Positions 45,425-58,134 of a stretch of 64,000 nucleotides of DNA are shown in pieces. Position 1 is the first letter of the stretch; every line of letters begins with the position of its first letter. Source of the DNA: Clusia tigrina (lineage: Eukaryota; Arthropoda; Insecta; Diptera; Clusiidae); assembly GCA_920105625.2 (NCBI GenBank), contig CAKKTE020000510.1:310001-374000 (forward strand), in the 5' to 3' direction. The translations under genes were made by a program, and so were the position numbers. The notes below the pieces were generated by a model. It ran no database searches. It was not told the origin of the DNA and was given only the letters and a program-made list of their open reading frames with translations.

Positions 45425-48191
45425 AGTTTTATCAGTGTTTGATTTGGGACTCAAGGGTAGCATAGCTTTGAGCGATAGCTTAAATTGACAAGAGGCTCGA
45501 GTACTTTATTGTTACAAAATTTCAAGGTTTTATGACGCTCCAGTTAAAAGTTACAAGCATTTGTATGTTGCAAACTTTGATAGGTGTAGGACGTACCGTA
45601 TAGAAGTTAGGGCCATTTGAAGTTTTATCCGTGTTTGATTTGGGACTCAAGGGTAGCATAGCTTTGAGCGATAGCTTAAATTGACAAGAGGCTCGAGTAC
45701 TTTATTGTTACATAGTTTCAAGGTTTTATGACGCTCCAGTGAAAAGTTACAAGCATTTGTATGTTGCAAACTTTGATAGGTGTAGGACGTACCGTATAGA
45801 AGTTAGGGCCATTTGAAGTTTTATCCGTGTTTGATTTGGGACTCAAGGGTAGCATAGCTTTGAGCGATAGCTTAAATTGACAAGAGGCTCGAGTACTTTA
45901 TTGTTACAAAATTTCAAGGTTTTATGACGCTCCAGTTAAAAGTTAAAAGCATTTGTATGTTGCAAACTTTGATAGGTGTAGGACGTACCGTATAGAAGTT
46001 AGGGCCATTTGAAGTTTTATCCGTGTTTGATTTGGGACTCAAGGGTAGCATAGCTTTGAGCGATAGCTTAAATTGACAAGAGGCTCGAGTACTTTATTGT
46101 TACAAAATTTCAAGGTTTTATGACGCTCCAGTTAAAAGTTACAAGTATTTGTATGTTGCAAACTTTGATAGGTGTAGGACGTACCGTATAGAAGTTAGGG
46201 CCATTTGAAGTTTTATCCGTGTTTGATTTTGGACTCAAGGGTAGCATAGCTTTGAGCGATAGCTTCAATTGACAAGAGGCTCGAGTACTTTATTGTTACA
46301 AAATTTCAAGGTTTTATGACGCTCCAGTTAAAAGTTACAAGCATTTGTATGTTGCAAACTTTGATAGGTGTAGGAAATACCGTATAGAAGTTAGGGCCAA
46401 TTGAAGTTTTATCAGTGTTTGATTTGGGACTCAAGGGTAGCCGAGCTTTGAGCGATAGCTTAAATTGACAAGAGGCTCGAGTACTTTATTGTTACATAGT
46501 TTCAAGGTTTTATGACGCTCCAGTGAAAAGTTACAAGCATTTGTATGTTGCAAACTTTGATAGGTGTAGGACGTACCGTATAGAAGTTAGGGCCATTTGA
46601 AGTTTTATCCGTGTTTGATTTGGGACTCAAGGGTAGCATAGCTTTGAGCGATAGCTTAAATTGACAAGAGGCTCGAGTACTTTGTTACAAAATTTCAAGG
46701 TTTTATGACGCTCCAGATAAAAGTTACAAGCATTTGTATGTTGCAAACTTTGATAGGTGTAGGACGTACCGTATAGAAGTTAGGGCCATTTGAAGTTTTA
46801 TCCGTGTTTGATTTGGGACTCAAGGGTAGCATAGCTTTGAGCGATAGCTTAAATTGACAAGAGGCTCGAGTACTTTATTGTTACAAAATTTCAAGGTTTT
46901 ATGACGCTCCAGTTAAAAGTTACAAGCATTTGTAGGTTCAAACTTTGATAGGTGTAGGACGTACCGTATAGAAGTTAGGGCCATTTGAAGTTTTATCCGT
47001 GTTTGATTTGGGACTCAAGGGTAGCATAGCTTTGAGCGATAGCTTAAATTGACAAGAGGCTCGAGTACTTTATTGTTACAAAGTTTCAAGGTTTTATGAC
47101 GCTCCAGTTAAAAGTTACAAGCATTTGTATGTTGCAAACTTTGATAGGTGTAGGACGTACCGTATAGAAGTTAGGGCCATTTGAAGTTTTATCCGTGTTT
47201 GATTTGGGACTCAAGGGTAGCATAGCTTTGAGCGATAGCTTAAATTGACAAGAGGCTCGAGTACTTTATTGTTACAAAATTTCAAGGTTTTATGACGCTC
47301 CAGTTAAAAGTTACAAGCATTTGTATGTTGCAAACTTTGATAGGTGTAGGACGTACCGTATAGAAGTTAGGGCCATTTGAAGTTTTATCCGTGTTTGATT
47401 TGGGACTCAAGGGTAGCATAGCTTTGAGCGATAGCTTAAATTGACAAGAGGCTCGAGTACTTTATTGTTACAAAATTTCAAGGTTTTATGACGCTCCAGT
47501 TAAAAGTTACAAGCATTTGTATGTTGCAAACTTTGATAGGTGTAGGACGTACCGTATAGAAGTTAGGGCCATTTGAAGTTTTATCCGTGTTTGATTTGGG
47601 ACTCAAGGGTAGCATAGCTTTGAGCGATAGCTTAAATTGACAAGAGGCTCGAGTACTTTATTGTTACAAAATTTCAAGGTTTTATGACGCTCCAGTTAAA
47701 AGTTACAAGCATTTGTATGTTGCAAACTTTGATAGGTGTAGGAAATACCGTATAGAAGTTAGGGCCAATTGAAGTTTTATCAGTGTTTGATTTGGGACTC
47801 AAGGGTAGCATAGCTTTGAGCGATAGCTTAAATTGACAAGAGGCTCGAGTACTTTATTGTTACAAAATTTCAAGGTTTTATGACGCTCCAGTTAAAAGTT
47901 ACAAGCATTTGTATGTTGCAAACTTTGATAGGTGTAGGACGTACCGTATAGAAGTTAGGGCCATTTGAAGTTTTATCCGTGTTTGATTTGGGACTCAAGG
48001 GTAGCATAGCTTTGAGCGATAGCTTAAATTGACAAGAGGCTCGAGTACTTTATTGTTACAAAATTTCAAGATTTTATGACGCTCCAGTTAAAAGTTACAA
48101 GCATTTGTATGTTGCAAACTTTGATAGGTGTAGGAAATACCGTATAGAAGTTAGGGCCATTTGAAGTTTTATCAGTGTTTGATTTGGGACT

Positions 48192-49900
48192 CAAGAGTAG
48201 CATAGCTTTGAGCGATAGCTTAAATTGACAACAGGCTCGAGTACTTTATTGTTACAAAATTTCAAGGTTTTATGACGCTCCAGATAAAAGTTACAAGCAT
48301 TTGTATGTTGCAAACTTTGCTAGGTGTAGGACGTACCGTATAGAAGTTAGGGCCATTTGAAGTTTTATCCGTGTTTGATTTGGGACTCAAGGGTAGCATA
48401 GCTTTGAGCGATAGCTTAAATTGACAAGAGGCTCGAGTACTTTATTGTTACAAAATTTCAAGGTTTTATGACGCTCCAGCTAACAGTTATAAGCATTTGT
48501 ATGTTGCAAACTTTGATAGGTGTAGGACGTACCGTATAGAAGTTAGGGCCATTTGAAGTTTTATCCGTGTTTGATTTGGGACTCAAGGGTAGCATAGCTT
48601 TGAGCGATAGCTTAAATTGACAAGAGGCTCGAGTACTTTATTGTTACAAAATTTCAAGGTTTTATGACGCTCCAGTTAAAAGTTACAAGCATTTGTATGT
48701 TGCAAACTTTGATAGGTGTAGGACGTACCGTATAGAAGTTAGGGCCATTTGAAGTTTTATCCGTGTTTGATTTGGGACTCAAGGGTAGCATAGCTTTGAG
48801 CGATAGCTTAAATTGACAAGAGGCTCGAGTACTTTATTGTTACAAAGTTTCAAGGTTTTATGACGCTCCAGTAAAAAGTTACAAGCATTTGTATGTTGCA
48901 AACTTTGATAGGTGTAGGACGTACCGTATAGAAGTTAGGGCCATTTGAAGTTTTATCCGTGTTTGATTTGGGACTCAAGGGTAGCATAGCTTTGAGCGAT
49001 AGCTTAAATTGACAAGAGGCTCGAGTACTTTATTGTTACAAAATTTCAAGGTTTTATGACGCTCCAGTTAAAAGTTACAAGCATTTGTATGTTGCAAACT
49101 TTGATAGGTGTAGGACGTACCGTATAGAAGTTAGGGCCATTTGAAGTTTTATCCGTGTTTGATTTGGGACTCAAGGGTAGCATAGCTTTGAGCGATAGCT
49201 TAAATTGACAAGAGGCTCGAGTACTTTATTGTTACAAAATTTCAAGGTTTTATGACGCTCCAGTTAAAAGTTACAAGCATTTGTATGTTGCAAACTTTGA
49301 TAGGTGTAGGACGTACCGTATAGAAGTTAGGGCCTTTTGAAGTTTTATCCGTGTTTGATTTGGGACTCAAGGGTAGCATAGCTTTGAGCGATAGCTTAAA
49401 TTGACAAGAGGCTCGAGTACTTTATTGTTACAAAATTTCAAGGTTTTATGACGCTCCAGTTAAAAGTTACAAGCATTTGTATGTTGCAAACTTTGATAGG
49501 TGTAGGACGTACCGTATAGAAGTTAGGGCCATTTGAAGTTTTATCCGTGTTTGATTTGGGACTCAAGGGTAGCATAGCTTTGAGCGATAGCTTAAATTGA
49601 CAAGAGGCTCGAGTACTTTATTGTTACAAAGTTTCAAGGTTTTATGACGCTCCAGTAAAAAGTTACAAGCATTTGTATGTTGCAAACTTTGATAGGTGTA
49701 GGACGTACCGTATAGAAGTTAGGGCCATTTGAAGTTTTATCCGTGTTTGATTTGGGACTCAAGGGTAGCATAGCTTTGAGCGATAGCTTAAATTGACAAG
49801 AGGCTCGAGTACTTTATTGTTACAAAATTTCAAGGTTTTATGACGCTCCAGTTAAAAGTTACAAGCATTTGTATGTTGCAAACTTTGATAGGTGTAGGAC
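48192..49900. repeat. 21-monomer (4116-bp) duplication, copy 1
   Basis: Matches 52308-54016 at exactly 4116. Shared markers: CAAGAGTAGC 48192/52308, AACAGGCTC just after, CTAACAGTTA 48480/52596, GGGCCTTTTG 49330/53446 and class B units. This makes a third copy of this stretch, the first being near 37.9-39.6 kb. The right limit is uncertain, since markers at 50085 (CTCGAATAGG) and 50110 (GGGACATTTG) are not found at the matching place. Confidence 0.85.
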
Positions 49901-50493
49901 GTACCGTATAGAAGTTAGGGCCATTTGAAGTTTTATCAGTGTTTGATTTGGGACTCAAGGGTAGCATAGCTTTGAGCGATAGCTTAAATTGACAAGAGGC
50001 TCGAGTACTTTATTGTTACAAAATTTCAAGGTTTTATGACGCTCCAGTTAAAAGTCACAAGCATTTGTATGTTGCAAACTCGAATAGGTGTAGGACGTAC
50101 CGTATAGAAGTTAGGGACATTTGAAGTTTTATCCGTGTTTGATTTGGGACTCAAGGGTAGCATAGCTTTGAGCGATAGCTTAAATTGACAAGAGGCTCGA
50201 GTACTTTATTGTTACAAAATTTCAAGGTTTTATGACGCTCCAGTTAAAAGTTACAAGCATTTGTATGTTGCAAACTTTGATAGGTGTAGGACGTACCGTA
50301 TAGAAGTTAGGGCCATTTGAAGTTTTATCCGTGTTTGATTTGGGACTCAAGGGTAGCATAGCTTTGAGCGATAGCTTAAATTGACAAGAGGCTCGAGTAC
50401 TTTATTGTTACAAAATTTCAAGGTTTTATGACGCTCCAGTTAAAAGTTACAAGCATTTGTATGTTGCAAACTTTGATAGGTGTAGGACGTACC

Positions 50494-52307
50494 GTATAGA
50501 AGTTAGGGCCATTTGAAGTTTTATCCGTGTTTGATTTGGGACTCAAGGGTAGCATAGCTTTGAGCGATAGCTTAAATTGACAAGAGCCTCGAGTACTTTA
50601 TTGTTACAAAATTTCAAGGTTTTATGACGCTCCAGTTAAAAGTTACAAGCATTTGTATGTTGCAAACTTTGATAGGTGTAGGACGTACCGTATAGAAGTT
50701 AGGGCCATTTGAAGTTTTATCCGTGTTTGATTTGGGACTCAAGGGTAGCATAGCTTTGAGCGATAGCTTAAATTGACAAGAGGCTCGAGTACTTTATTGT
50801 TACAAAGTTTCAAGGTTTTATGACGCTCCAGTAAAAAGTTACAAGCATTTGTATGTTGCAAACTTTGATAGGTGTAGGACGTACCGTATAGAAGTTAGGG
50901 CCATTTGAAGTTTTATCCGTGTTTGATTTGGGACTCAAGGGTAGCATAGCTTTGAGCGATAGCTTAAATTGACAAGAGGCTCGTGTACTTTATTGTTACA
51001 AAGTTTCAAGGTTTTATGACGCTCCAGTAAAAAGTTACAAGCATTTGTATGTTGCAAACTTTGATAGGTGTAGGACGTACCGTATAGAAGTTAGGGCCAT
51101 TTGAAGTTTTATCCGTGTTTGATTTGGGACTCAAGGGTAGCATAGCTTTGAGCGATAGCTTAAATTGACAAGAGGCTCGAGTACTTTATTGTTACAAAAT
51201 TTCAAGGTTTAATGACGCTCCAGTTAAAAGTTACAAGCATTTGTATGTTGCAAACTTTGATAGGTGTAGGACGTACCGTATAGAAGTTAGGGCCATTTGA
51301 AGTTTTATCCGTGTTTGATTTGGGACTCAAGGGTAGCATAGCTTTGAGCGATAGCTTAAATTGACAAGAGGCTCCAGTACTTTATTGTTACAAAATTTCA
51401 AGGTTTTATGACGCTCCAGTTAAAAGTTACAAGCATTTGTATGTTGCAAACTTTGATAGGTGTAGGACGTACCGTATAGAAGTTAGGGCCATTTGAAGTT
51501 TTATCCGTGTTTGATTTGGGACTCAAGGGTAGCATAGCTTTGAGCGATAGCTTAAATTGACAAGAGGCTCGAGTACTTTATTGTTACAAAATTTCAAGGT
51601 TTTATGACGCTCCAGTTAAAAGTTACAAGCATTTGTATGTTGCAAACTTTGATAGGTGTAGGACGTATCGTATAGAAGTTAGGGCCATTTGAAGTTTTAT
51701 CCGTGTTTGATTTGGGACTCAAGGGTAGCATAGCTTTGAGCGATAGCTTAAATTGACAAGAGGCTCGAGTACTTTATTGTTACAAAATTTCAAGGTTTTA
51801 TGACGCTCCAGTTAACAGTTACAAGCATTTGTATGTTGCAAACTTTGATAGGTGTAGGACGTACCGTATAGAAGTTAGGGCCATTTGAAGTTTTATCCGT
51901 GTTTGATTTGGGACTCAAGGGTAGCATAGCTTTGAGCGATAGCTAAAATTGACAAGAGGCTCGAGTACTTTATTGTTACAAAATTTCAAGGTTTTATGAC
52001 GCTCCAGTTAAAAGTTACAAGCATTTGTATGTTGCAAACTTTGATAGGTGTAGGAAATACCGTATAGAAGTTAGGGCCAATTGAATTTTTATCAGTGTTT
52101 GATTTGGGACTCAAGGGTAGCATAGCTTTGAGCGATAGCTTAAATTTACAAGAGGCTCGAGTACTTTATTGTTACAAAATTTCAAGGTTTTATGACGCTC
52201 CAGTTAAAAGTTACAAGCATTTGTATGTTGCAAACTTTGATAGGTGTAGGACGTACCGTATAGAAGTTAGGGCCATTTGAAGTTTTATCCGTGTTTGATT
52301 TGGGACT
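50494..52307 (+). repeat. Class A/B monomers, low structure
   Basis: About nine units. Class B pairs lie near 50811 and 51007. Private changes: AAGAGCCTCGAG (50583), CTCGTGTAC (50981), GGTTTAATGACG (51207), GGCTCCAGTAC (51370), GTTAACAGTTAC (51810), GATAGCTAAAATTG (51939) and TTGAATTTTTATC (52082). Class C is at 52054. AAATTTACAAG at 52141 removes the internal TGA. Nothing else is seen. Confidence 0.85.
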
Positions 52308-54016
52308 CAAGAGTAGCATAGCTTTGAGCGATAGCTTAAATTGACAACAGGCTCGAGTACTTTATTGTTACAAAATTTCAAGGTTTTATGACGCTCCAGT
52401 TAAAAGTTACAAGCATTTGTATGTTGCAAACTTTGATAGGTGTAGGACGTACCGTATAGAAGTTAGGGCCATTTGAAGTTTTATCCGTGTTTGATTTGGG
52501 ACTCAAGGGTAGCATAGCTTTGAGCGATAGCTTAAATTGACAAGAGGCTCGAGTACTTTATTGTTACAAAATTTGAAGGTTTTATGACGCTCCAGCTAAC
52601 AGTTACAAGCATTTGTATGTTGCAAACTTTGATAGGTGTAGGACGTACCGTATAGAAGTTAGGGCCATTTGAAGTTTTATCCGTGTTTGATTTGGGACTC
52701 AAGGGTAGCATAGCTTTGAGCGATAGCTTAAATTGACAAGAGGCTCGAGTACTTTATTGTTACAAAATTTCAAGGTTTTATGACGCTCCAGTTAAAAGTT
52801 ACAAGCATTTGTATGTTGCAAACTTTGATAGGTGTAGGACGTACCGTATAGAAGTTAGGGCCATTTGAAGTTTTATCCGTGTTTGATTTGGGACTCAAGG
52901 GTAGCATAGCTTTGAGCGATAGCTTAAATTGACAAGAGGCTCGAGTACTTTATTGTTACAAAGTTTCAAGGTTTTATGACGCTCCAGTAAAAAGTTACAA
53001 GCATTTGTATGTTGCAAACTTTGATAGGTGTAGGACGTACCGTATAGAAGTTAGGGCCATTTGAAGTTTTATCCGTGTTTGATTTGGGACTCAAGGGTAG
53101 CATAGCTTTGAGCGATAGCTTAAATTGACAAGAGGCTCGAGTACTTTATTGTTACAAAATTTCAAGGTTTTATGACGCTCCAGTTAAAAGTTACAAGCAT
53201 TTGTATGTTGCAAACTTTGATAGGTGTAGGACGTACCGTATAGAAGTTAGGGCCATTTGAAGTTTTATCCGTGTTTGATTTGGGACTCAAGGGTAGCATA
53301 GCTTTGAGCGATAGCTTAAATTGACAAGAGGCTCGAGTACTTTATTGTTACAAAATTTCAAGGTTTTATGACGCTCCAGTTAAAAGTTACAAGCATTTGT
53401 ATGTTGCAAACTTTGATAGGTGTAGGACGTACCGTATAGAAGTTAGGGCCTTTTGAAGTTTTATCCGTGTTTGATTTGGGACTCAAGGGTAGCATAGCTT
53501 TGAGCGATAGCTTAAATTGACAAGAGGCTCGAGTACTTTATTGTTACAAAATTTCAAGGTTTTATGACGCTCCAGTTAAAAGTTACAAGCATTTGTATGT
53601 TGCAAACTTTGATAGGTGTAGGACGTACCGTATAGAAGTTAGGGCCATTTGAAGTTTTATCCGTGTTTGATTTGGGACTCAAGGGTAGCATAGCTTTGAG
53701 CGATAGCTTAAATTGACAAGAGGCTCGAGTACTTTATTGTTACAAAGTTTCAAGGTTTTATGACGCTCCAGTAAAAAGTTACAAGCATTTGTATGTTGCA
53801 AACTTTGATAGGTGTAGGACGTACCGTATAGAAGTTAGGGCCATTTGAAGTTTTATCCGTGTTTGATTTGGGACTCAAGGGTAGCATAGCTTTGAGCGAT
53901 AGCTTAAATTGACAAGAGGCTCGAGTACTTTATTGTTACAAAATTTCAAGGTTTTATGACGCTCCAGTTAAAAGTTACAAGCATTTGTATGTTGCAAACT
54001 TTGATAGGTGTAGGAC
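52308..54016. repeat. 21-monomer (4116-bp) duplication, copy 2
   Basis: Partner of 48192-49900. Private: AATTTGAAGG (52571). No D/E/G/F material is included. Confidence 0.85.
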
Positions 54017-54880
54017 GTACCGTATAGAAGTTAGGGCCATTTGAAGTTTTATCCGTGTTTGATTTGGGACTCAAGGTAGCATAGCTTTGAGCGATAGCTT
54101 AAATTGACAAGAGGCTCGAGTACTTTATTGTTACAAAATTTCAAGGTTTTATGACGCTCCAGTTAAAAGTTACAAGCATTTGTATGTTGCAAACTTTGAT
54201 AAGTGTAGGACGTACCGTATAGAAGTTAGGGCCATTTGAACTTTTATCCGTGTTTGATTTGGGACTCAAGGGTAGCATAGCTTTGAGCGATAGCTTAAAT
54301 TGACAAGAGGATCGAGTACTTTATTGTTACAAAATTTCAAGGTTTTATGACGCTCCAGTTAAAAGTTACAAGCATTTGTATGTTGCAAACTTTGATAGGT
54401 GTAGGGACGTACCGTATAGAAGTTAGGGCCATTTGAAGTTTTATCCGTGTTTGATTTGGGACTCAAGGGTAGCATAGCTTTGAGCGATAGCTTAAATTGA
54501 CAAGAGGCTCGAGTACATACTTTTATGGTTAAAAAATTTCAAGGTTTTATGACGCCCCAGTTAAAAGTTACAAGCATTTGTATGTTGCACACTTTGATAG
54601 GTGTAGGACGTACCGTATAGAAGTTAGGGCCATTTGAAGTTTTATACGTGTTTGATTTGGGACTCAAGGGTAGCATAGCTTTGAGCGATAGCTTAAATTG
54701 ACAAGAGTCTCGAGTACTTTATTGTTACAAAATTTCAAGGTTTTATGACGCTCCAGTTAAAAGTTACAAGCATTTGTATGTTGCAAACTTTGATAGGTGT
54801 AGGACGTACCGTATAGATGTTAGGGCCATTTGAAGTTTTATCCGTGTTTGATTTGGGACTCAAGGGTAGCATAGCTTTGA
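54017..54880 (+). repeat. Cluster of private mutations in successive monomers
   Basis: Four to five adjacent units carry an unusual load of private changes: CTCAAGGTAGC (-1, 54072), GATAAGTGTAGG (54199), GAACTTTTATCC (54238), GAGGATCGAG (54307), GTAGGGACG (+1, 54401), a 5-base gain at 54514-54530, CGCCCCAG (54553), TTGCACACTTTG (54586), TTTATACGTG (54641), AGAGTCTCGAG (54706) and ATAGATGTTAGG (54814). None is repeated elsewhere in the window except AGAGTCTCGAG (34812). Confidence 0.88.
54511..54540 (+). repeat. Monomer with a 5-base gain in the T/A-rich core
   Basis: The unit reads GAGTACATACTTTTATGGTT then AAAAAATTTC, where the norm is GAGTACTTTATTGTTACAAAATTTC. An ATAC (local duplication of the preceding TAC context) and one T are gained, plus two substitutions. 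It is the largest small insertion in the window. Confidence 0.9.
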
Positions 54881-54889
54881 GCGATAGCT

Positions 54890-55570
54890 TAAATTGACAA
54901 GAGGCTCGAGTACTTTATTGTTACAAAGTTTCAAGGTTTTATGACGCTCCAGTAAAAAGTTACAAGCATTTGTATGTTGCAAACTTTGATAGGTGTAGGA
55001 CGTACCGTATAGAAGTTAGGGCCATTTGAAGTTTTATCCGTGTTTGATTTGGGACTCAAGGGTAGCATAGCTTTGAGCGATAGCTTAAATTGACAAGAGG
55101 CTCGAGTACTCTATTGTTACAAAGTTGCAAGGTTTTATGACGCTCCAGTAAAAAGCTACAAGCATTTGTATGTTGCAAACTTTGATAGGTGTAGGACGTA
55201 CCGTATAGAAGTTAGGGCCATTTGAAGTTTTATCCGTGTTTGATTTGGGACTCAAGGGTAGCATAGCTTTGAGCGATAGCTTAAATTGACAAGAGGCTCG
55301 AGTACTTTATTGTTACAAAGTTTCAAGGTTTTATGACGCTCCAGTAAAAAGTTACAAGCATTTGTATGTTGTAAACTTTGATAGGTGTAGGAAATACCGT
55401 ATAGAAGTTAGGGCCAATTGAAGTTTTATCAGTGTTTGATTTGGGACTCAAGGGTAGCATAGCTTTGAGCGATAGCTTAAATTGACAAGAGGCTCGAGTA
55501 CTTTATTGTTACAAAGTTTCAAGGTTTTATGACGCTCCAGTAAAAAGTTACAAGCATTTGTATGTTGCAA
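54890..55570 (+). repeat. Run of class B monomers with a post-F remnant
   Basis: Class B markers occur near 54926, 55123, 55317 and 55515. The unit at 55117-55160 has CTCTATTG, AAAGTTGCAAGG and AAAAAGCTAC. At 55369 the run contains GTTGTAAAC followed by class C, a combination otherwise seen only directly after the F deletion (26571, 29101, 30651, 34298, 45371). Here no F is present, so it is a likely converted or recombined remnant. Confidence 0.82.
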
Positions 55571-55782
55571 ACTTTGATAGGTGTAGGACGTACCGTATAG
55601 AAGTTAGGGCCATTTGAAGTTTTATCCGTGTTTGATTTGGGACTCAAGGGTAGCATAGCTTTGAGCGATAGCTTAAATTGACAAGAGGCTCGAGTACTTT
55701 ATTGTTACAAAATTTCAAGGTTTTATGACGCTCCAGTTAAAAGTTACAAGCATTTGTATGTTGCAAACTTTGATAGGTGTAG

Positions 55783-58134
55783 GAAATACCGTATAGAAGT
55801 TAGGGCCAATTGAAGTTTTATCAGTGTTTGATTTGGGACTCAAGGGTAGCATAGCTTTGAGCGATAGCTTAAATTGACAAGAGGCTCGAGTACTTTATTG
55901 TTACAAATTTTCAAGGTTTTATGACGCTCCAGTTAAAAGTTACAAGCATTTGTATGTTGCAAACTTTGATAGGTGTAGGACGTACCGTATAGAAGTTAGG
56001 GCCATTTGAAGTTTTATCCGTGTTTGATTTGGGACTCAAGGGTAGCATAGCTTTTGAGCGATAGCTTAAATTGACAAGAGGCTCGAGTACTTTATTGTTA
56101 CAAAGTTTCAAGGTTTTATGACGCTCCAGTTAAAAGTTACAAGCATTTGTATGTTGCAAACTTTGATAGGTGTAGGACGTACCGTATAGAAGCTAGGGCC
56201 ATTTGAAGTTTTATCCGTGTTTGATTTGGGACTCAAGGGTAGCATAGCTTTGAGCGATAGCTTAAATTGACAAGAGGCTCGAGTACTTTATTGTTACAAA
56301 ATTTCAAGGTTTTATGACGCTCCAGTTAAAAGTTACAAGCATTTGTATGTTGCAAACTTTGATAGGTGTAGGAAATACCGTATAGAAGTTAGGGCCAATT
56401 GAAGTTTATCAGTGTTTGATTTGGGACTCAAGGGTAGCATAGCTTTGAGCGATAGCTTAAATTGACAAGAGGCTCGAGTACTTTATTGTTACAAAATTTC
56501 AAGGTTTTATGACGCTCCAGCTAAAAGTTACAAGCATTTGTATGTTGCAAACTTTGATAGGTGTAGGACGTACCGTATAGAAGTTAGGGCCATTTGAAGT
56601 TTTATCCGTGTTTGATTTGGGACTCAAGGGTAGCATAGCTTTAAGCGATAGCTTAAATTGACAAGAGGCTCGAGTACTTTATTGTTACAAAATTTCAAGG
56701 TTTTATGACGCTCCAGTTAAAAGTTACAAGCATTTGTATGTTGCAAACTTTGATAGGTGTAGGACGTACCGTATAGAAGTTAGGGCCATTTGAAGTTTTA
56801 TCCGTGTTTGATTTGGGACTCAAGGGTAGCATAGCTTTGAGCGATAGCTTAAATTGACAAGAGGCTCGAGTACTTTATTGTTACAAAATTTCAAGGTTTT
56901 ATGACGCTCCAGTTAAAAGTTACAAGCATTTGTATGTTGCAAACTTTGATAGGTGTAGGACGTACCGTATAGAAGTTAGGGCCATTTGAAGTTTTATCCG
57001 TGTTTGATTTGGGACTCAAGGGTAGCATCGCTTTGAGCGATAGCTTAAATTGACAAGAGGCTCGAGTACTTTATTGTTACAAAATTTCAAGGTTTTATGA
57101 CGCTCCAGTTAAAAGTTACAAGCATTTGTATGTTGCAAACTTTGATAGGTGTAGGACGTACCGTATAGAAGTTAGGGCCATTTGAAGTTTTATCCGTGTT
57201 TGATTTGGGACTCAAGGGTAACATAGCTTTGAGCGATAGCTTAAATTGACAAGAGGCTCGAGTACTTTATTGTTACAAAATTTCAAGGTTTTATGACGCT
57301 CCAGTTAAAAGTTACAAGCATTTGTATGTTGCAAACTTTGATAGGTGTAGGACGTACCGTATAGAAGTTAGGGCCATTTGAAGTTTTATCCGTGTTTGAT
57401 TTGGGACTCAAGGGTAGCATAGCTTTGAGCGATAGCTTAAATTGACAAGAGGCTCGAGTACTTTATTGTTACAAAATTTCAAGGTTTTATGACGCTCCAG
57501 TTAAAAGTTACAAGCATTTGTATGTTGCAAACTTTGATAGGTGTAGGACGTACCGTATAGAAGTTAGGTCCATTTGAAGTTTTATCCGTGTTTGATTTGG
57601 GACTCAAGGGTAGCATAGCTTTGAGCGATAGCTTAAATTGACAAGAGGCTCGAGTACTTTATTGTTATAAAGTTTCAAGGTTTTATGACGCTCCAGTAAA
57701 AAGTTACAAGCATTTGTATGTTGCAAAAATTGATAGGTGTAGGACGTACCGTATAGAAGTTAGGGCCATTTGAAGTTTTATCCGTGTTTGATTTGGGACT
57801 CAAGGGTAGCATAGCTTTGAGCGATAGCTTAAATTGACAAGAGGCTCGAGTACTTTATTGTTACAAAATTTCAAGGTTTTATGACGCTCCAGTAAAAAGT
57901 TACAAGCATTTGTATGTTGCAAACTTTGATAGGTGTAGGACGTACCGTATAGAAGTTAGGGCCATTTGAAGTTTTATCCGTGTTTGATTTGGGACTCAAG
58001 GGTAGCATAGCTTTGAGCGATAGCTTAAATTGACAAGAGGCTCGAGTACTTTATTGTTACAAAGTTTCAAGGTTTTATGACGCTCCAGTTAAAAGTTACA
58101 AGCATTTGTATGTTGCAAACTTTGATAGGTGTAG
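55783..58134. repeat. 12-monomer (2352-bp) tandem duplication, copy 1
   Basis: Matches from 58135 at exactly 2352, then at 1961 after 56.4 kb. Shared markers: class C 55783/58135, AGCTTTTGAGC (+1) 56049/58401, AGCTAGGG 56191/58543, TTAAGCGATAG 56641/58602, CATCGC 57026/58987, TAACATAGC 57220/59181, TTAGGTCCATTTG near 57563/59524 and TTGTTATAAAG 57663/59624. Copy 1 contains two monomers (391 bp, including a 1-base deletion GAAGTTTATCAG at 56401) that copy 2 lacks. Private: TGCAAAAATTG (57723). Confidence 0.92.

Larger units (their letters stand above)
40205..50493. repeat. 8347-bp higher-order unit Q, copy 2 (rearranged)
   Basis: Total 10289 bases, equal to 8347 + 2726 (tandem duplication at its start) - 784 (missing step). 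From 43.7 to 47.7 kb it matches copy 1 at 11073, then at 10289 to about 50.1 kb. Rare shared indels: ATGAACTCC 33148/44221, F alone 34196/45269, TACTTTGTTAC 35610/46683 and GTAGGTTCAAAC 35861/46934. Rare shared substitutions: TACATAGTTTC, GTTAAAAGCATTTG, GATTTTGGAC, TTCAATTGAC, AGCCGAGC, CAAGAGTAGC, AACAGGCTC and CTAACAGTTA. No third copy follows, because 50494 is canonical. Confidence 0.9.

Noticed and set aside
54511..54540. Target-site duplication of a mobile element
   Set aside because: Only about 5 bases are gained, with local T/A-rich similarity. No element or terminal repeats are present.
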